6,907 bases of DNA, from contig JAATGE010000622.1 in NCBI GenBank assembly GCA_015654825.1, positions 1 to 6,907 of the forward strand. The letters are read 5' to 3'. Both the position numbers and the translations under genes were made by a program. Shown here piece by piece: positions 1-6,894 of the stretch. This DNA is from Rhodospirillales bacterium. GTDB taxonomy: Bacteria > Pseudomonadota > Alphaproteobacteria > Acetobacterales > Acetobacteraceae. Numbering within the stretch: position 1 is the stretch's first letter; each line of letters starts with the position of its first letter. The notes below the pieces were generated by a model that saw only the letters and a list, made by a program, of their open reading frames with translations, did no database searches and was not told the DNA's origin.

Positions 1-723
1 GACCAGCTGGCGCTGGCGGTCAATCGGATGCTCGACGAAATCGAACGGCTGGTGGAGGAAATGCGTGGTGTGGGCGACGATATTGCCCACGACTTGCGCA
101 CGCCGCTGGCGCGCATGCGGGCGCGGCTGGAAGGTGGCCTCGGCCGCGCCGAGACACTCGAGGAACTCGCTTGCGTGGTCGATCGCGCCATCGGCGAACT
201 GGACCAGGCGTTTGCCATGATCACGGCGCTGTTGCGCATCGGACAGATCGAGGGCAGCGCAAGGCGGGCCGGCTTCGCGCCGGTGAGCCTGAATGCGATC
301 GCTGGGGAAGCGGGCGATTTGTACGCGCCGATCGCGGAATTGCGGGACGTCGCGTTGAGCGTCAGCCTGGCGCCCGACATGACGGTGTTCGGCGATCGCG
401 ATCTATTGTTCGAAGTGGCGGCGAACCTGCTGGATAACGCGATCAAATTCACGCCGCCCGGGGGGCGGGTGGAACTTGCGACGTACGATGGCGGCGGCGG
501 GGCGGTGCTCGCGGTGCGCGATACCGGGCCGGGTATTGCCGCGGGCGACCGTGCCGCGGTGCTGAAACGATTTCACCGGGGCGACCGCAGCCGCCACGTG
601 GCGGGGCACGGCCTCGGCCTGAGCCTCGTGGCGGCCATTGTGCGGCTGCATATGTTTCACTTGGAAATGGGGGATGCCGGGCCCGGGCTGGTGATTGAAA
701 TGCGCAGTTGGCCGTCAGGATAG
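1..723 (+). CDS. Sensor histidine kinase, C-terminal part (5' end outside window)
   Basis: This is an orthodox two-component sensor kinase that would autophosphorylate on His and pass the phosphate to a response regulator. The frame is open from base 1, so the N-terminal sensor and membrane segments are missing; 240 residues are visible. Visible residues 1-25 look like the end of a HAMP linker (NRMLDEIERL). The H-box DIAHDLRTPLARM follows, with the phospho-accepting His at visible residue 30 (bases 88-90). The ATPase domain has an N-box NLLDNAIKF (142-150), G1 box DTGPGI (174-179), F-box RFHRGD (190-195) and G2 box GHGLGL (202-207), so the catalytic core looks intact. The C-terminus is short after the last strand, and the TAG stop coincides with the first base of the intergenic repeat. 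An OmpR-type partner regulator would be expected upstream (inference). It may control the downstream efflux operon, but 362 bases separate them and a shared transcript is unproven. Confidence 0.93.
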   Translation, partial: DQLALAVNRMLDEIERLVEEMRGVGDDIAHDLRTPLARMRARLEGGLGRAETLEELACVVDRAIGELDQAFAMITALLRIGQIEGSARRAGFAPVSLNAIAGEAGDLYAPIAELRDVALSVSLAPDMTVFGDRDLLFEVAANLLDNAIKFTPPGGRVELATYDGGGGAVLAVRDTGPGIAAGDRAAVLKRFHRGDRSRHVAGHGLGLSLVAAIVRLHMFHLEMGDAGPGLVIEMRSWPSG

Positions 724-940
724 GGAAGGCCAGGGCTCCACCCTGGGCCCGTCACTCCGGAGGCGTGCTGCGCACGACGGGGCCGTAGGCCCCAGACCCC
801 GTTATCTGGGGGGAACGGCGAAGCCTGAAAGTCCACGTACAGGCTTCGCCAGGGAGACGATGAAAAGCCGCGCAGCGCTAATGGGGGTCTGGGGCCTCGG
901 GCCCCAGCGGGTCCAGGGCAGAGCCCTGGCCTTTCGTCCT
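724..940. repeat. Compound inverted-repeat, multi-hairpin intergenic element
   Basis: This GC-rich block is bounded by imperfect inverted repeats. The outer arms 726-751 and 908-933 match at 23 of 26 positions when one is reverse-complemented. The inner arms 779-800 and 884-905 match at 20 of 22. Each arm also folds on itself: 730-735/741-746, 779-784/788-793, 889-896/900-907 and 913-919/923-929. The centre holds a perfect 11-bp stem (817-827/840-850). An extra 27 bases on the left (752-778) contain the palindrome CTCCGGAG (755-762) and a 5-bp hairpin (764-768/772-776). No transposase and no clear target duplication are seen. The beginning recurs at 6892-6907, so the element is repeated in this genome. 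The class is unknown to me; it resembles REP/BIME-like or MITE-like intergenic repeats. The exact ends are approximate. Confidence 0.8.
817..850. repeat. Perfect 11-bp hairpin at the centre of the repeat
   Basis: GGCGAAGCCTG (817-827) and CAGGCTTCGCC (840-850) are perfect reverse complements separated by a 12-base loop. This is the longest uninterrupted stem in the element and sits near its centre. There is no T-run on either side, so it does not look like an intrinsic terminator. It could be a structural or protein-binding part of the repeat, or a symmetrical core of a nonautonomous element. Confidence 0.75.
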
Positions 941-941
941 T
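913..941 (+). terminator. Possible terminator-like hairpin after the kinase gene
   Basis: CCAGGGC (913-919) pairs with GCCCTGG (923-929) around an AGA loop. It is followed by a pyrimidine-rich stretch, CCTTTCGTCCTT (930-941), that contains only a short T-run. A 7-bp GC stem plus a weak T tract could reduce transcription from the kinase gene into the pump operon. The stem is also simply the right arm of the repeat, so terminator function is only a possibility. Confidence 0.3.
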
Positions 942-1085
942 GCACCTATAAAAGATATTATACTGCCGCACCGCCGGAGTGCGCGCTATATCCTGCCGCA
1001 CCAACCGCCATCTGGAAAAAACGGCGTTGCGCGGCATAGCATCTCATTTCGTACGTGGCCGCGCGCAGCGGGCGGTGGTCCAGCG
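941..1085 (+). promoter_or_regulatory. Leader and probable promoter region of the efflux operon
   Basis: These 145 bases lie between the hairpin repeat and the pump start codon. The stretch 946-964 is AT-rich compared with everything around it and includes TATACT (959-964), a five-of-six match to a -10 box. No good -35 box lies at normal spacing: TTGCAC at 940-945 leaves only 13 bases. A 5-bp symmetrical pair TATAA/TTATA (947-951/958-962) overlaps the same spot. GGTGG at 1074-1078, seven bases before the ATG at 1086, is a modest ribosome binding site. A promoter is expected here because the three following genes overlap and have no internal gap. The exact start site cannot be assigned, and the lack of a -35 box would fit a promoter needing an activator. 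Confidence 0.45.
959..1002 (+). repeat. Pair of 14-bp direct repeats upstream of the pump gene
   Basis: TATACTGCCGCACC (959-972) recurs as TATCCTGCCGCACC (989-1002), matching at 13 of 14 positions with the starts exactly 30 bases apart, close to three helical turns. The first copy overlaps the -10-like TATACT. Direct repeats on one face of the helix next to a promoter are typical of dimeric response-regulator sites such as those of OmpR-family proteins. A binding function is inferred and no bound protein is known. Confidence 0.5.
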
Positions 1086-4000
1086 ATGATCGGCATTGTT
1101 CGCATCGCGCTGCGGCGGCCTTACACGTTCGTTGTCGTGGCCATGCTGATCCTGATTTTCGGCGCGCGCAGTGCGTTGCGCATGCCGACCGATATTTTTC
1201 CCAATATCGGCATACCCGTTGTCAGCGTGGTCTGGACCTATGACGGCATGCCGCCGGACGGCATGTCGGGCCGCATCATCTATTATTATGAGCGGCAATT
1301 GACCACGATGGTCGGCGATATCGAGCATATCGAATCGCAGTCGCTGCTGGGCTACGGGATCGTCAAGATATTCTTTCAACCAAATGTGAATATCAACGCG
1401 GCGCTGGCACAGGTGACCGCGGCCTCGCAGACTGTGCTGAAGCTGCTGCCGCCTGGCATCACGCCGCCTTATATCCTGAATTTCAACGCTTCCACCGTTC
1501 CGATCCTGCAGCTTGCCTTGTCCAGCGATACGCTGTCGCAAACGAAACTGTTCGATTTGGGGCAGAACCTGATCCGGCCGCAACTGGCGACCGTGGCCGG
1601 CGCCGCGGTACCTTCGCCGTACGGGGGCATGGTGCGGCAGATCCAGATCGACCTCGACCAGCATGCATTGCAGGCGCATGGGCTTTCCGCCATCGACGTC
1701 GTCAAGGCCGTTTCGGCGCAGAATCTGGTGTTGCCCGGGGGTACCGAGAAAGTCGGGAAATTCGAATACCAGGTGCAGCTGAATGCCAGCCCTACGCTGG
1801 TGGCGCGGCTGAACGATATTCCGATACAGACCGTCGGCGGGACGGTGATCCTGATGCGCGACGTTGCTTATGTGCACGACGGCAGCCCGCCGCAGACCAA
1901 TATTGTGCGGGTGGACGGCAAGCGCGCCGTGCTGATGACGATATTGAAGGCCGGCGCTGCCTCTACGCTGGATATCATCGGTGGCATCAAGGCGCTGCTG
2001 CCCCGCCTGCGGGCCGAGTTGCCGCCATCGCTGCGTCTCGAGGCCGTTGGTGACCAGTCGATTTTCGTGAAGGCGGCCGTCAGCGGCGTGGTTCGCGAGG
2101 GCGGCATTGCCGCGCTGCTCACCGGTCTGATGATATTGCTGTTCCTCGGCAGTTGGCGCTCGACGCTGATCATCACGATTTCCATTCCGCTCGCCATCCT
2201 GTTCTCGCTCACCATGCTTTCGGCGCTGGGCGAGACGCTGAATGTCATGACGTTGGGCGGCCTTGCCCTCGCTGTCGGCATCCTTGTCGACGATGCCACG
2301 GTCACCATCGAAAACATCAACTGGCATCTGGAACACGGCAAGGATATCGAAACCGCGATCATGGATGGCGCGCATCAGATCGTGGTGCCGGCCTTTGTCT
2401 CGCTGCTGTGCATTTGCATTGTGTTCGTGCCGATGCTGACGCTGAGCGGGGTTGCCGGGTACCTGTTTGTTCCGATGGCCGAGGCCGTGGTGTTCGCCAT
2501 GGTGGGATCTTTCGTTCTTTCGCGCACGCTGGTGCCGACGCTGGCCAAGTATCTGCTGCGCGGCCAGGTGCATCGAGCGCATCCGGCGGGCGAGCATGCG
2601 GCGCCGGCGGCGCGGCGAAATCCGTTTGCGCGCGTGCAGACCGCGTTCAACGATGGGTTCGAGAAGGTGCGCGCGGCCTATGCGGGTTTTCTCAGCGCGG
2701 CGGTGGCGCACCGCGGCATTTTCATTCCGGCCTTCCTGGTCATCGTCGCCGCATCCTTTTCGCTCGAGCCGTGGCTCGGCGAGAATTTCTTTCCCAGCAG
2801 CGACTCGGGTGAAATCAGGCTGCATGTGCGCGGCCAGACCGGGTTGCGCATCGAAGAGACCGCCAGGTTGTGCGATCGCATCGAACGCCGGATACGCGGC
2901 GCCGTTCCGCCGGCCGAATTGCAGAGCATCGTGGACAATATCGGCCTGCCGGTCAGCGGCATCAACATGGCCTACAGCAACTCCGCCCCGATCGGCCGCG
3001 GCGACGCCGACATCCTGGTAACGCTGCAGGCCGGCCATGCCCCGACCGAGGATTATGTGGAACGACTGCGCACCGATCTGCCGCGCCGGTTCCCGGGCAC
3101 GCTGTTTTCGTTTCTTCCTGCCGATATCACGACCCAGATCCTGAATTTCGGGCTTCCCGCGCCGGTGGATATCCAGGTCGCGGGGCCCGACATGCAGGCG
3201 AACCTGCGCTATGCGCGGCTGCTGCTGCGCCAGGTGCGGCGCATCCCCGGTATTGCCGAACCGCACATCCAGCAGGCGTTCGACCAGCGAACCCTGAAAG
3301 TGACCGTGGATCGCACCCTGGCCTCCGAAGTAGGGCTGACCGAGCAGGATGTAGCCAACAGCGTGCTGGTGACGCTGACCGGCAGCGGCCAGGCAAGTCC
3401 GAGTTTCTGGCTCAATCCGCGCAACGGCGTCTCCTACCCGGTGGTGGCACAGCTGCCGCAATACGACATCGATACGGTGGACCGGCTGATGAACATCCCG
3501 ATCAGCGCCGGCGGGCGCTCGGCGCTGCTTGGCGGACTGGCAACGATTACCCAGGTCGCAAGCCCGGCGGTCGTTTCGCATTACGATGTGCAGCCGGTGA
3601 TCGACATCTTTGCGGCGGTGCACCGGCGCGACCTCGGCGGCGTGACCGCGGATATCGACGACATCCTGCGAAATACGGCGGCCGAAGTGCCGGCGGGCGC
3701 CATCGTTGCGATCCGCGGCCAGGCGAGCACCATGCGCGCCGCGTACGACCAGCTCTATGTCGGCATCGTGACCGCCATGGTGCTGATCTACCTGCTGGTC
3801 GTAGTGAATTTCCAATCCTGGCTCGATCCGTTCGTGATCGTCACCGCGCTGCCCGCGGCGCTGGCCGGTATCGTGTGGATGCTGTTCCTGGCGCACACCA
3901 CGCTTTCGGTGCCGGCGCTGACGGGCGCCATCATGTGCATGGGGATCGCGACGGCGAACAGTATCCTGGTGGTGAGTTTCGCCCGCGACGAGCTGAGCCT

Positions 4001-4307
4001 CGGCCATGACGCGGTGACGGCGGCGATCACGGCCGGCGTCATGCGGTTCCGCCCGGTGCTGATGACCGCGTTCGCCATGATCATCGGCATGGCGCCGATG
4101 GCGCTGGGCATGGGCGAGGGCGGCGAACAGAACGCGCCGCTGGGCCGCGCGGTGATCGGTGGCCTGCTGTGCGCGACGGCGGCGACGCTGCTGTTCGTGC
4201 CGGCGGTGTTCGCGGCGGTGCACCGGCTCGATGGCGCGGTCTCCGAGGTCGGCGGGCGGCAGTACGGACCCGACGCCGAGACCGCGCAAACCGGGACCGG
4301 CGCATGA
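1086..4307 (+). CDS. RND-family efflux pump, inner-membrane permease subunit
   Basis: This is a proton-driven exporter of the AcrB/MexB superfamily (ACR_tran fold), full length at 1073 aa. It shows twelve membrane segments in the usual 1+5, 1+5 layout: about 11-31, then 338-358, 360-381, 387-410, 432-455 and 458-480; then 543-563, 888-907, 915-935, 942-965, 985-1010 and 1019-1043. The large periplasmic loops are 32-337 and 564-887. Membrane segment 4 carries GILVDDATV with the paired proton-relay aspartates D402 and D403. Segment 11 carries MRFRPVLMT (R987 and T994 at the places of AcrB R971 and T978). In segment 10 the sequence is GIATANSIL, with Ala957 where AcrB has the relay Lys940. The ATG follows GGTGG by seven bases, and no in-frame start is seen in the 50 bases upstream. 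The gene is first in the operon and overlaps the adaptor gene by four bases. The substrate is unknown; several RND subfamilies lack this lysine, so a close AcrB-like role should not be assumed. Confidence 0.95.
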   Translation: MIGIVRIALRRPYTFVVVAMLILIFGARSALRMPTDIFPNIGIPVVSVVWTYDGMPPDGMSGRIIYYYERQLTTMVGDIEHIESQSLLGYGIVKIFFQPNVNINAALAQVTAASQTVLKLLPPGITPPYILNFNASTVPILQLALSSDTLSQTKLFDLGQNLIRPQLATVAGAAVPSPYGGMVRQIQIDLDQHALQAHGLSAIDVVKAVSAQNLVLPGGTEKVGKFEYQVQLNASPTLVARLNDIPIQTVGGTVILMRDVAYVHDGSPPQTNIVRVDGKRAVLMTILKAGAASTLDIIGGIKALLPRLRAELPPSLRLEAVGDQSIFVKAAVSGVVREGGIAALLTGLMILLFLGSWRSTLIITISIPLAILFSLTMLSALGETLNVMTLGGLALAVGILVDDATVTIENINWHLEHGKDIETAIMDGAHQIVVPAFVSLLCICIVFVPMLTLSGVAGYLFVPMAEAVVFAMVGSFVLSRTLVPTLAKYLLRGQVHRAHPAGEHAAPAARRNPFARVQTAFNDGFEKVRAAYAGFLSAAVAHRGIFIPAFLVIVAASFSLEPWLGENFFPSSDSGEIRLHVRGQTGLRIEETARLCDRIERRIRGAVPPAELQSIVDNIGLPVSGINMAYSNSAPIGRGDADILVTLQAGHAPTEDYVERLRTDLPRRFPGTLFSFLPADITTQILNFGLPAPVDIQVAGPDMQANLRYARLLLRQVRRIPGIAEPHIQQAFDQRTLKVTVDRTLASEVGLTEQDVANSVLVTLTGSGQASPSFWLNPRNGVSYPVVAQLPQYDIDTVDRLMNIPISAGGRSALLGGLATITQVASPAVVSHYDVQPVIDIFAAVHRRDLGGVTADIDDILRNTAAEVPAGAIVAIRGQASTMRAAYDQLYVGIVTAMVLIYLLVVVNFQSWLDPFVIVTALPAALAGIVWMLFLAHTTLSVPALTGAIMCMGIATANSILVVSFARDELSLGHDAVTAAITAGVMRFRPVLMTAFAMIIGMAPMALGMGEGGEQNAPLGRAVIGGLLCATAATLLFVPAVFAAVHRLDGAVSEVGGRQYGPDAETAQTGTGA

Positions 4308-5500
4308 CCGGGCATGCGGGCGCGCCCGGATCACGCCGGCGCCGCGCAGGGACGGCCGGGCTGCTTGGCCTGGCGGGCGCCATCATGCTCGGTGTGTGGG
4401 GCATCGTCAGTCGCGACCGGAGCGAGGCGCGGCTGACCACGTGGACCGAGGCGCAGGCGATACCCGACGTTCGAGTGGTGCGGCCGGCGCCGTTGCAGGG
4501 CGGGCGGGAATTCGTGCTGCCGGGCACCGTGCAGGCATTCTACGAGGCGCCGATCTATGCGCGCGTCAGCGGCTACGTGGCGAGTTGGCGTGCCGATATC
4601 GGCGCGCGGGTGCATCGCGGCGACGTCCTGGCGGTGATCGACGCGCCGGAACTGGATCAGCAACTGAACCATGCGCGGGCGGCGCTGGCGAGCGCCCAGT
4701 CGGACGAGAAGCTCGCGTCCCTGACGGCGCGGCGGTGGCGCGCGCTGCTGGCGTCGAAATCGGTGGCGGAACAAACGGTCGACGAGAAAGTCGCGGCTGC
4801 GGATGCGAAACAGGATGTGGTGCGCGCCGCGCAGGCGGAGGTGGACCAGCTTGCGGCGCTCGCGCGGTTCAAAATCATTACCGCGCCGTTCGATGGCGTG
4901 GTGACCGCGCGCAACACCGATGTCGGCGCGCTGATCGACGCCGGCAGCGGCCGCGGTTTGCAGTTGTTCCGGGTCGCGGACCTGCATGAAATGCGCGTCT
5001 ATGTGCCGGTGCCGCAATCGCAGTCGGCGGCCATTCCGATCGGGGCGTCCGCCTCGCTCACGGTATCGCAATATCCCGACCAGACATTCGCGGCCAAGGT
5101 CGCGACCACCGCCAATGCGGTGAACGAACAATCGCGCACGGTGCTGTTCGAATTGCTGGCGCCTAACCCGCGCGGCCAGTTGCTGCCCGGCACTTATGCG
5201 CAGGTGCACTTCAAGTTGGCGCCGGAGCCGGGTCGGCTGGACATTCCCGCGAGCGCGGTGATTTTCCAGGAGGACGGCACAGAGCTGGCGCTGTTGCGGC
5301 CGGACGGAACGGTGACGCTGCAGCGTGTGGTGCTGGGGCGTAACGACGGTACCAGCGTGGAGGTGGTATCCGGCCTGGCAGCGCAGGACGCGGTGATCGA
5401 TAGCCCACCCGATTCGCTGGTCACCGGCGACCGGGTGAACGTCGCCGCCAGGCGGGGCGGGCAGGACCGGGTCGCCGTCGAAACGCCGCGATCGCCGTGA
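4304..5500 (+). CDS. RND efflux periplasmic adaptor (membrane fusion protein)
   Basis: This is the HlyD/AcrA-type adaptor that joins the inner-membrane pump to the outer-membrane channel. It has 398 aa, a normal family length. The N-terminus has four arginines (11-14) and then a hydrophobic segment (about 16-36), read as an uncleaved membrane anchor; no lipobox Cys is seen. The first lipoyl half is at about 69-113 (ARVSGYVASW, GARVHRGDVLAVID). An alpha-helical hairpin spans about 115-187, and the second lipoyl half 190-214 includes KIITAPFDGVVTARN. The beta-barrel follows at about 216-305 and the membrane-proximal domain to about 380. The hairpin tip RWRALLASKSVAEQ aligns with the channel-docking R-L-S motif, but the Ser position is Ala155. 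The ATG at 4304 overlaps the pump's TGA (ATGA), which favours coupled translation and argues against the in-frame ATG at 4169, buried inside the pump gene. The stop overlaps the next gene. Confidence 0.93.
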   Translation: MTGHAGAPGSRRRRAGTAGLLGLAGAIMLGVWGIVSRDRSEARLTTWTEAQAIPDVRVVRPAPLQGGREFVLPGTVQAFYEAPIYARVSGYVASWRADIGARVHRGDVLAVIDAPELDQQLNHARAALASAQSDEKLASLTARRWRALLASKSVAEQTVDEKVAAADAKQDVVRAAQAEVDQLAALARFKIITAPFDGVVTARNTDVGALIDAGSGRGLQLFRVADLHEMRVYVPVPQSQSAAIPIGASASLTVSQYPDQTFAAKVATTANAVNEQSRTVLFELLAPNPRGQLLPGTYAQVHFKLAPEPGRLDIPASAVIFQEDGTELALLRPDGTVTLQRVVLGRNDGTSVEVVSGLAAQDAVIDSPPDSLVTGDRVNVAARRGGQDRVAVETPRSP

Positions 5501-6894
5501 AACCGTTCCGTTTGACGCTCGCCGCCGGCCTGCTGGTCGCGGGGTGCGATCTGGCGCCGGCGTACCATGTGCCCGTGGTGGCGACACCGGTTGCCTATGA
5601 AGAAACCGCGCGCTGGCATCAGGCGGCGCCGGCCGATGCGCTGCCGCGCGGCGCGTGGTGGCGCATTTACCAGGATCATATTCTCGATGGGCTGGAGGGG
5701 CGCGTCGATAGCGCCAATCCTGACCTGAAAGCCGCGGCGGCGACTTACGATCAGGCGCGGGCGCTGGCCGCGGAGGCGGCCGCCGGCTTGCTGCCGGACC
5801 TCGGGCTCGGCGCGCAGGTGAGCGCCAACCGGCAATCCGCCCGTCGGCCGTTGCGCAGCCCGCATCAGCCGAACCAGTACCTGGACAATTCGATCGACAC
5901 CCAGGCCAGTTACGAAATCGATATCTGGCACAAGGTGGCGAATGAGGTGAAAGCCGGGCGTGCGGCGGCGGCATCCACCGCCGCCGACCTGGAAACCACG
6001 CGATTGTCGCTGCACGCGCAACTCGCGAGCGAATATTTCACGTTGCGCGGCCTGGATGCGCAGGCGGACCTGCTGGCCCGCACGGTCGCGCCCTACGGAC
6101 AGGCGTTGACGCTGACGCAGAACCGCTTTGCCGGCCATATCGCTTCCGGCATCGATGTCGCGCGCGCGGCGACGCAGCTCGATGACGCCCGTGCCCAGGC
6201 GGCGGATATCCAGGCGCGGCGCGCACTGTCCGAGCACGCCATCGCGCTGCTGGTGGGAGTGCCGCCGTCTTCGTTGCCGATTGCGCCCGTCGCGGTGCCG
6301 ATCGTGGTGCCGGTGTTGAACGCGGGCCTGCCCGCCGCCCTGTTGCAGCGCCGGCCCGACGTGGCGTCCGCGGAGCGCCAGGTGGCAGCGGCCAATGCGC
6401 AAATCGGCGTGGCGCGCGCGGCGTTCTACCCCAACATATCGATCAACCTGGTCGTCGGGCTGCAGGATACCGGATTCAATTTGTTCAATCTGCCCGACAG
6501 CTTCTGGTCGGTCGGGCCAGGGCTGACGCTGCCTTTGTTCGAAGGCGGCCTGCGCCACGCGGAGGAAAATGCGGCCGTGGCGGTCTACCGGCGTACCGTC
6601 GCGTCCTACCGGGCGACGGTACTGAACGCGTTCGGCGAGGTGGAAGACCAGCTGGCGCTGCTGCATTGGCTCGGCGAGGAACAGCAGGCCGAGGACGCGG
6701 CGGCGAGGGACGCCAGCAACACACTCGATATGTCGATGACGCTGTACAAGGATGGCGCCACCAGCTTTCTCGATGTGGTGACGGCGCAGACAGCGGCGCT
6801 GCAGGCCGAGCGCAACGCGCTGAATATCCGGACGCGGCGGGTGAATGCGAGCGTCGGGCTGATCAGGGCGCTTGGGGGTGGAGTGGCGTCGTAG
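5497..6894 (+). CDS. Outer-membrane efflux lipoprotein, NodT/OprM family
   Basis: This is the TolC-like outer-membrane duct of the tripartite pump, 465 aa, a normal length. It starts with a lipoprotein signal peptide, MKPFRLTLAAGLLVAGC, where V14-A15-G16-C17 is the lipobox and Cys17 the acylation site. The next residue is Asp18, which in Escherichia coli acts as a signal to stay in the inner membrane. The family hallmarks are YEIDIWHKV (139-147), LLQRRPDVASAERQVAAANA (282-301), IGVARAAFYPNISI (303-316) and SFWSVGPGLTLPLFEGG (335-351). Two related outer-membrane efflux repeats, in about 60-255 and 277-460, fit the pseudo-duplicated TolC fold. The start is GTG at 5497, overlapping the adaptor stop by four bases (GTGA). 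It places the signal peptide correctly and has no strong ribosome binding site, so translation is probably coupled. The TAG stop begins a 16-base copy of the sequence found at the kinase stop. Confidence 0.94.
   Translation: MKPFRLTLAAGLLVAGCDLAPAYHVPVVATPVAYEETARWHQAAPADALPRGAWWRIYQDHILDGLEGRVDSANPDLKAAAATYDQARALAAEAAAGLLPDLGLGAQVSANRQSARRPLRSPHQPNQYLDNSIDTQASYEIDIWHKVANEVKAGRAAAASTAADLETTRLSLHAQLASEYFTLRGLDAQADLLARTVAPYGQALTLTQNRFAGHIASGIDVARAATQLDDARAQAADIQARRALSEHAIALLVGVPPSSLPIAPVAVPIVVPVLNAGLPAALLQRRPDVASAERQVAAANAQIGVARAAFYPNISINLVVGLQDTGFNLFNLPDSFWSVGPGLTLPLFEGGLRHAEENAAVAVYRRTVASYRATVLNAFGEVEDQLALLHWLGEEQQAEDAAARDASNTLDMSMTLYKDGATSFLDVVTAQTAALQAERNALNIRTRRVNASVGLIRALGGGVAS

Noticed and set aside
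724..933. Intergenic element as a CRISPR array or insertion sequence
   Set aside because: There are no regularly spaced identical repeats with unique spacers, no transposase frame, and no matching target duplication at the two ends.
940..964. TTGCAC (940-945) with TATACT (959-964) as a standard sigma-70 promoter
   Set aside because: The spacer is only 13 bases, too short for the usual 16-18, so the pair is not called as a promoter.
657..1037. Minus-strand frame of 126 codons across the intergenic gap
   Set aside because: It is largely the translated hairpin repeat, Pro/Gly/Arg-rich, and overlaps the kinase 3' end. There is no ribosome site or domain to support it.
695..1039. Plus-strand 114-codon frame starting inside the kinase gene
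   Set aside because: The first part overlaps the kinase in another frame and the rest is repeat sequence. Only the internal ATG at 860 has a plausible ribosome site, and that is listed as a low-interest finding.
4169..4303. Upstream in-frame ATG for the adaptor at 4169
   Set aside because: It would add 45 Arg/Gly/Ala-rich residues encoded within the pump gene and push the membrane anchor inward. The ATGA overlap at 4304 gives a normal adaptor start.
1044..4334. Antisense open frame of 1096 codons covering the whole pump gene
   Set aside because: It is in exact codon register with the pump gene, so it is open only because the pump uses no TTA, CTA or TCA codons. Its translation is dominated by His, Arg, Gln and Asp, with no domain, and the sense strand encodes a clear RND protein.
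4331..4360. Four arginines before the adaptor's hydrophobic segment as a twin-arginine export signal
   Set aside because: The SRRRRAG context lacks the consensus hydrophobic/Phe residues after the RR pair. A positive-inside anchor explains it better.
4331..5974. Antisense open frame of 547 codons over adaptor and channel genes
   Set aside because: In register with the adaptor gene and explained by the same codon bias. The product is Arg/Pro/His-rich with no recognisable fold.
5194..6666. Antisense open frame of 490 codons over the channel gene
   Set aside because: In register with the NodT-like gene and explained by avoidance of the same three codons; no protein features.
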